Assembly: GCA_025361105.1 (NCBI GenBank)
Contig: JANYAW010000019.1
Location: 1-7,493, forward strand
Origin: Rhodocyclaceae bacterium
Lineage (GTDB): Bacteria > Pseudomonadota > Gammaproteobacteria > Burkholderiales > Rhodocyclaceae
Direction: 5' to 3'
DNA: 7,493 nucleotides
This document shows, in pieces, positions 1 through 6,402 of this stretch. The number at the start of each line of letters is the position of its first letter. Position 1 is the first letter of the stretch. The position numbers and the translations under genes are program-made. The notes beneath the pieces were generated by a model, which saw only the letters and a program-made list of their open reading frames with translations, was not told where the DNA came from and ran no database searches.

Positions 1-1908
1 CCAAAAACTGGATTGATACAGCCCGGCAGTCGCGTGGTGTACCGGCTGCATGTGGCTGGCGAGCGCGCCGATGTGGTGGCATTTGAAACCTGGGCGACCG
101 AGCAAATTGGGCGTGGCGAGAAAATCGAAAGCCTGGATAACGCACGCCCGGAAGTTCGCTCGATGATAGAGCGCGCGCAGCGCTTCTTGCGCTTGGCCGC
201 CTTGCTGGCGGTGGTGCTGGCGGGTGTCGCGGTGGCGCTGGCCGCCGAGCGTTATTTGCAACGCCATCTCGATGGTTGCGCGGTGATGCGTTGCATGGGC
301 GCGAGCGAAGCGCAGTTGTTGGCGATTCATGGTGGTGAATTCATGTTGTTCGGCTTGCTGGCGACTTTGGTTGGCGGCGCTTTGGGTTTTGCGGTGCAGG
401 AATTGATGCTTGCAATGTTGGCTGGCTTGCTGTTTCCGCATCTACCTGCGCCGTCGATGCTGCCTTGGCTGCACGGCTTGTTGGTCGGCCTGGTGCTGGT
501 GGCTGGCTTTGCGCTGCCGCCTTTGATGCAATTGAAATCGGTGCCGACCATACGTGTGTTGCGTCGTGAATATGATGAAACTTCAGCCTCATCGTTTGCG
601 GCTTACGCAACAGGTGCACTCGCCTTGTCCGGGCTAATGATCTGGATCGCCGGTGAATGGCGACTCGGGCTGGTGGTCATCGGCGGTTTTGCAACGGCGC
701 TCGGCGTCTATGCGCTGGCGGCGCAAGGACTGCTGCTCGCCGTCAGCCTGTTGCGGCCTGCGGGTGGCGGCTACGGTTGGCGTCATGGTCTGGCCAATTT
801 GCGGCGTCACCATCGCGCCACCTTGATACAGTGCGCGGCGCTCGGACTGGGACTGACAGCATTGCTATTGCTCACCGTAGCGCGTGGCGATTTACTCGAC
901 AACTGGCGCAACAAATCTCCGGCCGATGGACCGAATCGATTTGTCATCAACATTCAAGCTGATCAACGTGCACCCATACGTGAATTTTTTCGCACCCATC
1001 ATTTGGCCGAACCGCTTTTGGAGCCGATGGTGCGTGGGCGATTGGTCGCGGTGAATGGAAAATCCGTCGGCCCTGAATCATTTGCCGACGAGCGCGCTCA
1101 ACGTCTGGTTGATCGCGAATTCAATTTGTCGTGGAGTGATCAATTGCCGAGTGGAAATACCGTCACTGGCGGGGTATTCCATGGTGACAAGCGCGGCACG
1201 GAACTTTCGGTCGAACAAGGCTTGGCCGAAACTTTGAGCTTGAAACTGGGCGACAAACTCGCCTATCAAATTGCCGGTCAGCGTTTTGACGGTGTGGTCA
1301 CCAGTCTGAGAAAACTCGATTGGGATTCAATGCGAGTAAATTTCTTTGTGCTGGCGGCAGTGGGTGAATTAGAAAAATTCCCTGCCAGTTACATCACCAG
1401 TTTTCATCTGCCCCATGAACAAAGGGCACTGGCGGTCGACTTGGTGCGCGCGTTTCCAAATTTGACCCTGGTCGATGTCGCGGCGCTGGTCGCGCAGGCG
1501 CAAGCCACGCTGGATCAAATCTCGCAAGCCGTGCAACTGGTGTTTGGTTTCGCCGTGCTGGCCGGGATTGCTGTGCTGTACGCGGCCTTGCAGGCCAGTG
1601 GTGACGAACGTCGCCATGAACTTGCGGTGTTACGTGCGCTCGGCGCGCAACAACGCCAACTTAGCCGTGCCATGTTTGCCGAATTCGCAACTCTGGGTGC
1701 CTTGGCTGGATTGCTCGCCGGTGTCGGTGCCAGCCTGATCGGCTGGAGTTTGGCGCGTTTCGTGTTTCGCCTCGACTACCTGCCAAATCCTTCTTTGTGG
1801 TTCATCGGCATGGCGGTCGGCATCGTGCTGGTCAGCATCGCTGGCTGGCTTGGTGCGGCAGGAATACTGCGTCAACCAGCGCTACCGACTTTGCGCGCCG
1901 CGAGTTGA
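1..1908 (+). CDS. FtsX/YbbP-type ABC transporter permease, C-terminal part (5' end outside window)
   Basis: The frame is open to the left edge, so the real start lies upstream; the TTG at 13 is only an internal codon. About 635 residues are visible. Near residues 60-175 (counted from base 13) a hydrophobic helix is followed by a charged loop ending RCMGASEAQL and two more helices, which is one FtsX core. Further helices lie at about 200-245 and 270-290. A soluble, presumably periplasmic domain spans about 295-510. A second FtsX core follows, with the family signature ERRHELAVLRALGAQQRQL between helices near 510-535 and 555-620. This duplicated FtsX arrangement fits the large YbbP-like permeases that pair with a LolD/YbbA-type ATPase in the inner membrane. 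The substrate is unknown; export of lipids or envelope components is only inferred from the family. The partner ATPase gene would be expected upstream and is not visible. The stop codon is followed directly by TTTGACGGC, a fragment resembling the intergenic repeat seen elsewhere in the window. Confidence 0.88.
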   Translation, partial: PKTGLIQPGSRVVYRLHVAGERADVVAFETWATEQIGRGEKIESLDNARPEVRSMIERAQRFLRLAALLAVVLAGVAVALAAERYLQRHLDGCAVMRCMGASEAQLLAIHGGEFMLFGLLATLVGGALGFAVQELMLAMLAGLLFPHLPAPSMLPWLHGLLVGLVLVAGFALPPLMQLKSVPTIRVLRREYDETSASSFAAYATGALALSGLMIWIAGEWRLGLVVIGGFATALGVYALAAQGLLLAVSLLRPAGGGYGWRHGLANLRRHHRATLIQCAALGLGLTALLLLTVARGDLLDNWRNKSPADGPNRFVINIQADQRAPIREFFRTHHLAEPLLEPMVRGRLVAVNGKSVGPESFADERAQRLVDREFNLSWSDQLPSGNTVTGGVFHGDKRGTELSVEQGLAETLSLKLGDKLAYQIAGQRFDGVVTSLRKLDWDSMRVNFFVLAAVGELEKFPASYITSFHLPHEQRALAVDLVRAFPNLTLVDVAALVAQAQATLDQISQAVQLVFGFAVLAGIAVLYAALQASGDERRHELAVLRALGAQQRQLSRAMFAEFATLGALAGLLAGVGASLIGWSLARFVFRLDYLPNPSLWFIGMAVGIVLVSIAGWLGAAGILRQPALPTLRAAS

Positions 1909-1935
1909 TTTGACGGCTTGTTTCAAAGGATCAAC

Positions 1936-1956
1936 GCTGTCAAGTTTATTGACAGC
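1936..1956. promoter_or_regulatory. Perfect 8+8 palindrome, candidate toxin-antitoxin operator
   Basis: The arms GCTGTCAA (1936-1943) and TTGACAGC (1949-1956) are perfect inverted complements around the 5-base spacer GTTTA. The palindrome sits 27 bases upstream of the toxin start and overlaps the likely -35 box. Xre-type antitoxins of this class usually bind such palindromes and repress their own operon, so an autoregulatory operator is the natural reading. A 17-base relative of its core lies upstream of the mmpA/mmpB module at 5711-5727, which leaves open that it is an element end rather than an operator. Confidence 0.55.
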
Positions 1957-1977
1957 CTGTATCCGTTCGATTACTGT
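1949..1977 (+). promoter_or_regulatory. Candidate sigma-70 promoter of the toxin-antitoxin pair
   Basis: A perfect TTGACA -35 (1949-1954) is followed after 17 bases by TACTGT (1972-1977), a weak -10 that matches three of six consensus bases. The -35 lies in the right arm of the palindrome at 1936-1956, so a repressor bound there would block RNA polymerase. Transcription would begin near 1984, which is the A of the toxin ATG, implying a leaderless or nearly leaderless toxin message. Confidence 0.45.
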
Positions 1978-1983
1978 GCAGGA

Positions 1984-2280
1984 ATGTATGTAGTCAAACG
2001 CACTGACGAGTTTTCTGACTGGCTCGACGGTCTCAAAGACCGGATTACGCGCCAACGGCTCAATGTTCGACTGCGCAAGGCAATGCTGGGTACGCTTGGG
2101 GATGTAAAGCCGGTCGGCGGTGGCGTGATGGAGATGCGCGAACATTTTGGGCCGGGCTGGCGTATGTATTACCTTAAGCGTGGCTCCGTGTTGATCGTAA
2201 TGCTGGGTGGAGGCGCCAAGTCCACACAATCCGCCGATGTTGCCATGGCCGTGAAGCTCGCGGCGATACTAGAGGAATAA
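1984..2280 (+). CDS. RelE/HigB-type toxin (addiction module killer protein family)
   Basis: This 98-residue protein matches the small RelE/ParE-superfamily toxins of the 'addiction module killer' type (TIGR02683-like). Visible family landmarks are the N-terminal RTDEFSDWLDGLKD block (6-19), the basic helix RQRLNVRLRKA (23-33), GDVKPVGGGVMEMR (39-52), the FGPGWRMYYLKRG strand pair (55-67) and GGGAKSTQ (75-82). Family members are typically ribosome-dependent mRNA interferases in the cytoplasm; that activity is inferred. I chose the ATG at 1984 because homologues start just before the RT..F block and upstream in-frame codons do not look coding. AGGA lies immediately against this ATG with no spacer, so it cannot act as a normal Shine-Dalgarno, which fits weak or leaderless translation. 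The antitoxin starts 3 bases after the stop. Confidence 0.87.
   Translation: MYVVKRTDEFSDWLDGLKDRITRQRLNVRLRKAMLGTLGDVKPVGGGVMEMREHFGPGWRMYYLKRGSVLIVMLGGGAKSTQSADVAMAVKLAAILEE
2271..2276 (+). promoter_or_regulatory. Strong ribosome binding site of the antitoxin gene
   Basis: AGAGGA ends 7 bases before the antitoxin ATG and lies inside the last codons of the toxin gene. It contrasts with the poorly placed AGGA in front of the toxin. The difference would favour antitoxin synthesis from the shared message. Confidence 0.65.
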
Positions 2281-2283
2281 ATC

Positions 2284-2589
2284 ATGACCAAGAAAATCCG
2301 TATAAGCGATCTGCCCGATTTCGATCCCACCGAATACTTGAAAGAAGAGGTTGATATCGCCGCCTATCTGACCGCCGTTCTGGAAAGCAATGACTCAGCC
2401 TTGCTGGCAGCTGCTCTGGGTGACATAGCGCGCGCACGCGGAATGAGCGACATCGCTCGTGCGTCAGGTATCACGCGTGAAGCGCTTTACAAGGCACTAC
2501 GGCCAGACGCACAGCCGCGTTTCGATACGATCAGTCGCGTCTGCACTGCGCTGGGTGTAAAGCTCGTGGCACAGGCAGCTCATGCCTAA
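2284..2589 (+). CDS. Xre-type antitoxin (addiction module antidote protein family)
   Basis: This 101-residue protein matches the 'addiction module antidote' family (TIGR02684-like), the usual partner of the toxin just upstream. Landmarks are ISDLPDFDPTEYLKEEVDIAAYLTAVLE (7-34), the conserved ALGDIARARGM (45-54) and a helix-turn-helix at about 54-75 (MSDIARASGITREALYKAL). A second conserved stretch, DTISRVCTALGVKL, spans 81-94. It should neutralise the toxin by direct binding and repress the operon through the palindrome at 1936-1956; both roles are inferred from the family. Its stop (2587-2589) overlaps the only usable start of the next gene (ATG 2582). Six bases after the stop begins a copy of the repeat that also follows cysM, so the 3' end of this gene seems to lie on a recombination junction. 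Confidence 0.88.
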   Translation: MTKKIRISDLPDFDPTEYLKEEVDIAAYLTAVLESNDSALLAAALGDIARARGMSDIARASGITREALYKALRPDAQPRFDTISRVCTALGVKLVAQAAHA

Positions 2590-3595
2590 GCAAGATTGGA
2601 CGGCGTGTCATCAGCACCAAGTAGCGAAATTTGCGCCAAAGCAGCGGCCCGTTTCCTTTTGTTATTCCGCGAGAATATTTACCCGTGTTGCGGTAATCAG
2701 TGGCGGGCTGTGCTTTTTCAATGCCCAATCGGCCATTGCGACAGAATCGGTCGCCGTGGCGACAACTGGCTCGCCTGATGACCAGTACATATTGGGGCCT
2801 GACTCGCAGCCACAGACGGGTGTGCCGGAGGGACGGTTGGTTGAGTTTACGCTTGCAGATTCGAAAATCTACCGAGGCTACGAACACAAATGGACGCTGT
2901 ATATTCCTGCCCAGTACGACGGCAAGAAACCTATGGCACTCATGGTTTTCCAAGACGGCTTGCGCAGGTTCGTACAACGTGACGGCCAATGGAGAGTGCC
3001 AGTCGTGCTTGACAATATCATCGCCCAGAAAGCTCTACCAGTGATGGCGGCCGTATTTGTCGATCCGGGAAAGCCTATCGACGCGACAAGCAAATTGGAT
3101 GATCAGCGTTCTTATGAGTACGATACCTTGAGTGACCAGTATTCAAGATTTCTCCTGAGGGAAATCTTGCCGGTAGTTTTCAAACACGTTCGAATTACCC
3201 GGAATCCCGATGGGAGAGGAATTGCCGGTCGCAGTAGCGGAGGGATTTGTTCCTTCACTGTTGCATGGCAAAGACCAGATCAATTTCGCAAGGTCTTCTC
3301 CGCCAACGGCAGCTTTGTCAATATCCGCGGCGGTGGCGCCTATCCAGAAATCATACGGCAAGCATCAAGACGGCCGGTTCGCGTATTTTTGCAAGACGGA
3401 ATCATGGACCAGCTCGATGGGTCTTTCGAGGGACTGAGTTGGCCAGAAGGTAATCGACAAATGGCGGCGGCTTTGGCAATGAAGGGTTACGACTATCAAT
3501 TAGTCATGGGTGAAGGAACGCATAGCAGCCGTCACGGTGCAGCCCTTTTTCCGGACGCTATGCGCTGGTTGTGGCGCGACTATCGGGCAAAGTAA
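2582..3595 (+). CDS. Exported esterase-like alpha/beta hydrolase (putative esterase/Fes family), N-terminus probably rebuilt
   Basis: The mature part resembles the esterase D/enterochelin-esterase-like family (PF00756 type). It shows WTLYIPAQYDGKKPMALMVF (104-123), the nucleophile elbow G-R-S-S-G (216-220, Ser218) and a C-terminal GTHSSRHGAALFPDAMRWLW (312-331) whose His318 is the likely catalytic histidine. Asp272 or Asp276 could complete the triad. The substrate is unknown. A signal peptide core is seen at about 31-53 (RIFTRVAVISGGLCFF, then AQSAIA), predicting export to the periplasm. The oddity is the N-terminus. The only in-frame ATG/GTG/TTG start before the signal core is at 2582, inside the antitoxin gene, giving a 35-residue n-region whose codons 5-15 are the repeat at 2596-2626. 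The original start was probably lost at this junction, so expression or export may be impaired. An alternative is a natural start at a non-standard codon such as ATA 2675. Confidence 0.72.
   Translation: MPKQDWTACHQHQVAKFAPKQRPVSFCYSARIFTRVAVISGGLCFFNAQSAIATESVAVATTGSPDDQYILGPDSQPQTGVPEGRLVEFTLADSKIYRGYEHKWTLYIPAQYDGKKPMALMVFQDGLRRFVQRDGQWRVPVVLDNIIAQKALPVMAAVFVDPGKPIDATSKLDDQRSYEYDTLSDQYSRFLLREILPVVFKHVRITRNPDGRGIAGRSSGGICSFTVAWQRPDQFRKVFSANGSFVNIRGGGAYPEIIRQASRRPVRVFLQDGIMDQLDGSFEGLSWPEGNRQMAAALAMKGYDYQLVMGEGTHSSRHGAALFPDAMRWLWRDYRAK
2596..2626 (+). repeat. Intergenic repeat copy R3 (cysM-tail type) after the antitoxin
   Basis: By eye this 31-base segment matches 26 of 31 positions of the copy after cysM (5662-5692) and 24 of 31 of the copy at 7091-7121, without gaps. 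It begins 6 bases after the antitoxin stop, the same distance as in the other two copies. The shared core is GACRGCGTGTYRYCAGCACC followed by AASTRGYG. It lies inside the apparent N-terminal codons of the esterase gene. Confidence 0.7.
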
Positions 3596-3754
3596 GAGCG
3601 ATCAGTTCATTGCAAGCTCATTGACACACCCTGCAAGACTACATGGCGGGTGGTTTGTGCAAAGCTGATACCCCATGTCTGCACCAACTAGCGAATCAGA
3701 CCTTACTCGCCGCTTTACAATTGCGGCCAGTACAAATTATTCAGGTAGCTCAAC
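3596..3754. other. Intergenic region between esterase gene and hldD
   Basis: I see no credible gene here. GCACCAACTAGCG at 3681-3693 matches 12 of 13 bases of the core of repeat R3, so this may be the remnant of a fourth copy, though the flanking part is poorly conserved. TTTACA at 3714-3719 is a possible -35 for the hldD operon, but no convincing -10 follows at standard spacing. No clear terminator is seen after the esterase gene. Confidence 0.4.
3743..3746 (+). promoter_or_regulatory. Ribosome binding site of hldD
   Basis: AGGT lies 8 bases before the ATG at 3755. It supports this start over the other small frames that begin upstream. Confidence 0.6.
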
Positions 3755-4756
3755 ATGTCAGCGTATTACGTGGTCACCGGGGCTTGCGGATTTGTCGGCT
3801 CCAACATCGTCAAGGCGCTCAATGCGCGAGGTGTGGACAACATCATCGCGGTTGATAACTTGAGTAAACCTGACAAGTTTCGCAATTTGACCGATTGCGA
3901 TATTGCCGACTACATCGACAAGCAGGATTTCCTTTCGGTAGTTCAAGACGGCCAACTTGATGGCGCGTTGGCGGCGATATTCCATGAAGGTGCCTGCTCG
4001 GACACCATGGAAACCGACGGCAAATACATGATGGCGAACAACTATCGCTATTCCATGGAATTGCTCGATTATTGTCTCGAACAGGACGTGGCATTTTTGT
4101 ACGCCTCATCAGCGTCGGTGTATGGCGGTGGCGGCGTGTTCCGCGAGGAGCGCGAATTTGAAGCGCCGCTGAATATTTACGGCTATTCAAAATTTCTCTT
4201 TGATCAAGTCGTGCGTCGCCGCGTGTTGAACGACACCAGCAGTCATTCGCAAGTCACGGGCTTTCGCTATTTCAATGTCTATGGCCCGCGTGAGCAGCAC
4301 AAGGGCCGCATGGCTTCGGTGGCCTTCCATCATTTCAATCAATATCGCGCCGACGGGAAAGTGAAACTCTTTGCCGGCGCCGATGGCTATGACAATGGCG
4401 AACAACGGCGCGATTTTGTGTTCGTCGATGATGTGGTTAATACCAATCTGGCGTTTCTGGAAAGCGGCGAGTCCGGAATATTCAATTTGGGCACTGGCCG
4501 CGCGCAGAGTTTTAATGAACTGGCCGTCGCGACCGTCAATGCCTGTCGTGCGCTGGATGGCAAACCGGCGCAGACATTGGCCGAATTGGTCAGCGCCGGC
4601 AGTATTGAATACATCGCCTTTCCCGATGCGCTGAAAGGTAAATATCAAAGCTTCACCCAGGCTGATTTGAGCAAGCTGCGCGGCGCCGGATACACCAATG
4701 AATTCGCCACAGTGGAGCAGGGCGTGACGGCCTATGTCAAATGGCTGGCGAAATGA
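3755..4756 (+). CDS. hldD: ADP-L-glycero-D-manno-heptose 6-epimerase
   Basis: HldD (RfaD) inverts C6 of ADP-D-glycero-beta-D-manno-heptose to give ADP-L-glycero-beta-D-manno-heptose, the heptose donor for the LPS inner core; it is a cytoplasmic NADP-dependent extended short-chain dehydrogenase. The 333-residue length is close to the family norm. Seen in the sequence: the nucleotide-binding VTGACGFVGSNIVKAL (7-22, GxxGxxG), VDNLS and KFRNLTD, the family stretch IFHEGACSDTMETDGKYMMANNYRYS (75-100), LYASSASVYG (115-124), the catalytic YGYSK (Tyr142, Lys146), and YFNVYGPREQHKGRMASVAFH. The usual GGAGFIG appears here as GACGFVG, a mild change that keeps the glycines. The stop overlaps the cysM start (ATGA), so the two genes are probably co-transcribed and translationally coupled. 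Confidence 0.96.
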   Translation: MSAYYVVTGACGFVGSNIVKALNARGVDNIIAVDNLSKPDKFRNLTDCDIADYIDKQDFLSVVQDGQLDGALAAIFHEGACSDTMETDGKYMMANNYRYSMELLDYCLEQDVAFLYASSASVYGGGGVFREEREFEAPLNIYGYSKFLFDQVVRRRVLNDTSSHSQVTGFRYFNVYGPREQHKGRMASVAFHHFNQYRADGKVKLFAGADGYDNGEQRRDFVFVDDVVNTNLAFLESGESGIFNLGTGRAQSFNELAVATVNACRALDGKPAQTLAELVSAGSIEYIAFPDALKGKYQSFTQADLSKLRGAGYTNEFATVEQGVTAYVKWLAK

Positions 4757-5655
4757 AGTTCCCTTCGCTGCAAGACTACGTTGGCAATACGCCGTTGGTG
4801 CAATTGCAACGCATCCCCGGTGCCGAGAATGCGCGGCGCAACAACGTGATCCTGGCCAAGCTCGAAGGCAACAACCCGGCCGGCTCGGTCAAGGACAGGC
4901 CGGCGCTATCGATGGTGCGGCGAGCGGAAGAGCGCGGCAGGATCAAGCCCGGCGATACCTTGATCGAGGCAACCTCGGGCAATACGGGAATTGCGCTGGC
5001 GATGGCAGCAGCGATGCGCGGCTTCCGGATGATTTTGATCATGCCGGAAAACCAGAGTGTCGAGCGTTGCCAGACCATGAAGGCCTTTGGCGCCGAACTC
5101 ATCCTGACACCCAAGGCCGGTGGCATGGAAGCGGCGCGCGATTTGGCCGTGCAGATGGCTGCCGAAGGCAAGGGCGTGATGCTGGATCAATTTGGCAATC
5201 CCGACAATCCGCTGGCGCATTACGAAGGCACCGGGCCGGAAATCTGGCGCGACACGCAAGGGACGATCACCCATTTCGTTTCCAGCATGGGCACCACCGG
5301 CACCATCATGGGCTGCTCGCGTTACTTCAAAGAAGTTAATCCGGCGATTCACATCATTGGTTGCCAACCCGAGGAAGGCTCACAAATTCCCGGCATTCGC
5401 AAATGGGCGGAAGCCTATTTGCCGAAAATTTATGACGGCTCGCGGGTCGATCAAATCGAATATGTCGGCCAATCCGACGCAGAAGAAATGACCCGCCGAC
5501 TGGCCAGTGAAGAAGGTATCTTCGCCGGAATTTCATCAGGTGGCGGGGTCTGCGTTGCGCTACGCATCGCTGAGCAGGTCGAAAATGCGGTGATCGTCAG
5601 CATCATCTGCGACCGCGGCGACCGCTATCTGACGACTGGGGTTTTTCCTGCCTGA
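4753..5655 (+). CDS. cysM: Cysteine synthase B (O-acetylserine sulfhydrylase B)
   Basis: CysM is a PLP enzyme that makes L-cysteine from O-acetyl-L-serine and sulfide, or S-sulfocysteine from thiosulfate. I prefer the ATG at 4753 (300 residues), which overlaps the hldD stop as ATGA, over the ATG at 4741 (304 residues), because family members begin shortly before the DYVGNTPLVQL block. The PLP lysine is in NNPAGSVKDRP (Lys47), the substrate loop is ATSGNTG, and the phosphate loop is SSMGTTGTIMG. The continuation GCSRYFKEVNP and the ending IICDRGDRYLTTGVF favour CysM over CysK. The gene is intact, but its last 34 codons and 3' flank are duplicated with divergence 1429 bases downstream, beyond the mmpA/mmpB module. 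The 3' end may therefore have been supplied by an incoming cassette. Confidence 0.95.
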   Translation: MKFPSLQDYVGNTPLVQLQRIPGAENARRNNVILAKLEGNNPAGSVKDRPALSMVRRAEERGRIKPGDTLIEATSGNTGIALAMAAAMRGFRMILIMPENQSVERCQTMKAFGAELILTPKAGGMEAARDLAVQMAAEGKGVMLDQFGNPDNPLAHYEGTGPEIWRDTQGTITHFVSSMGTTGTIMGCSRYFKEVNPAIHIIGCQPEEGSQIPGIRKWAEAYLPKIYDGSRVDQIEYVGQSDAEEMTRRLASEEGIFAGISSGGGVCVALRIAEQVENAVIVSIICDRGDRYLTTGVFPA

Positions 5656-5692
5656 GGCTTGTTTGACGGCGTGTTGCCAGCACCAAGTGGCG
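5552..5692 (+). repeat. Direct repeat, copy A: cysM 3' end plus flank
   Basis: This segment aligns without gaps to 6981-7121 at a fixed offset of 1429. From 5561 to 5692 I count about 20 mismatches in 132 bases, roughly 85% identity. Within the coding part most differences are synonymous. The two copies bracket the mmpA/mmpB module, like the left and right boundaries of an inserted unit. Confidence 0.88.
5662..5692 (+). repeat. Intergenic repeat copy R1 after cysM
   Basis: This is the non-coding part of direct repeat A, starting 6 bases after the cysM stop. It shares 27 of 31 bases with R2 (7091-7121) and 26 of 31 with R3 (2596-2626). R3 lies in an unrelated location after the antitoxin gene, so the motif is more than a by-product of the cysM duplication. 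Confidence 0.72.
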
Positions 5693-5710
5693 GGCGGGTG
5701 ATGATCCGAT

Positions 5711-5727
5711 TGTCAAGTTTAATGTCA
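5711..5727. repeat. 17-base near-palindrome shared with the toxin-antitoxin upstream region
   Basis: TGTCAAGTTTAATGTCA here matches 15 of 17 bases of TGTCAAGTTTATTGACA at 1938-1954. Both are preceded within about 10 bases by GATC and both lie between a repeat-like sequence and a toxin-type gene pair. It is 197 bases from the mmpA start, so a direct operator role for mmpA is less likely than for the copy at 1938. An old IS or cassette end is an alternative. Confidence 0.5.
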
Positions 5728-5835
5728 AAACGCTCTGGGATAATTGGGCTGACGAGCAGAGCGGGTTAGTCACTTCCACAACTGGCTGATTTCGCATATC
5801 AATTCATGCGGACTTACACAGTGAGTTTTCATTAA

Positions 5836-5921
5836 AATTGCACTATGTTGCAATAATATATAAGTATTTATTGTTCTATACTGCAATTTAATGTATGCTT
5901 AACTTGCTCTATAGTGCAATT
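5836..5921. promoter_or_regulatory. Three operator-like boxes in the mmpA promoter region
   Basis: The AT-rich region holds three copies of a box reading CTATAGTGCAATT: AATTGCACTATG inverted at 5836-5847, CTATACTGCAATT at 5876-5888 and CTATAGTGCAATT at 5909-5921. The two direct copies are exactly 33 bases apart, about three helical turns. The inverted copy is part of a palindrome, ATTGCA-CTATGT-TGCAAT (5837-5854). The last box ends 3 bases before the mmpA ATG. They are probable binding sites for the Xre-type mmpA product. Confidence 0.6.
5887..5915 (+). promoter_or_regulatory. Candidate mmpA promoter
   Basis: TATAGT at 5910-5915 matches five of six -10 bases. At 17-base spacing the -35 is a weak TTTAAT (5887-5892). 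The -10 lies within the third operator-like box, so bound regulator would occlude it. Transcription would start about 2 bases before the ATG at 5924, and no Shine-Dalgarno precedes that ATG, again suggesting a leaderless message. Confidence 0.4.
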
Positions 5922-5923
5922 AT

Positions 5924-6400
5924 ATGAAATCAAACTTTACTGAACTCAAGCTTCGCCAACTGGATACCAGTCTCGATCAATGGCAGAAAGCAGATTTGCC
6001 ATCGCGTCCGCCGTCTGGCTGGATCAAGGCCATACGCGAGGGTTTGGGCATGGCCGCCAGCCACCTTGCGGTGCGTCTGGGTGTCAAACCATCGACCGTC
6101 ACCCGAATGGAAGGTTCCGAAGCCGACGACACGATCAGCCTGGGGACCTTGCGCCGTGCGGCCGAGGCATTGGGTTGCGAGTTGCAATACGCATTGGTGC
6201 CTAAGCAAAACCTGGCCGGCGCGTTGGAAAATCGTGCCATGACGGTGGCCAGGCAGCAGATGGCGGCGATCAGCCACACAATGGCTCTGGAGGCACAATC
6301 GACTTCGCGCGAATCGTTCGAAGCCCAAACTCGCGCGCTGGCCGAGAACCTGCTGAAAGGGTCGCGTCGCTCACTGTGGCGGCAAAAATCGTCTCCCTGA
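5924..6400 (+). CDS. Mobile mystery protein A-type Xre-family regulator (putative antitoxin partner of Fic protein)
   Basis: This 158-residue protein has a helix-turn-helix at about 39-66 (EGLGMAASHLAVRLGVKPSTVTRMEGSE, given here as two pieces EGLGMAASHLAV and RLGVKPSTVTRMEGSE). After it come SLGTLRRAAEALGCELQYALVP (72-93) and a helical, glutamine- and alanine-rich C-terminal tail. The order, length and the Fic-domain gene 2 bases downstream match the TIGRFAM pair 'mobile mystery protein A/B' (TIGR02612/TIGR02613), described as travelling together on mobile elements. It probably represses its own promoter through the boxes at 5836-5921 and may counteract the Fic protein; both roles are inferred. 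I find no (S/T)xxxE(G/N) Fic-inhibition motif in it, so any antitoxin action would use another mechanism. No Shine-Dalgarno precedes the ATG. Confidence 0.85.
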   Translation: MKSNFTELKLRQLDTSLDQWQKADLPSRPPSGWIKAIREGLGMAASHLAVRLGVKPSTVTRMEGSEADDTISLGTLRRAAEALGCELQYALVPKQNLAGALENRAMTVARQQMAAISHTMALEAQSTSRESFEAQTRALAENLLKGSRRSLWRQKSSP

Positions 6401-6402
6401 AC

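Noticed and set aside
1918..1983. Extended toxin start at TTG 1918
   Set aside because: The extra 22 residues would run through the palindrome and promoter, and homologues of this family start near the RT..F block, so ATG 1984 is preferred.
4187..4648. Long minus-strand open frame opposite hldD, and similar ones opposite cysM, mmpA and the permease
   Set aside because: They are antisense to well-supported genes and show no recognisable domains or ribosome sites.
5662..5692. The 31-base repeat as an integron attC
   Set aside because: It lacks RYYYAAC and GTTRRRY core sites and has no stable conserved stem.
5758..5800. GGGTTAGTC as a possible core site left of mmpA
   Set aside because: The sequence does not satisfy GTTRRRY and no partner core or hairpin accompanies it.
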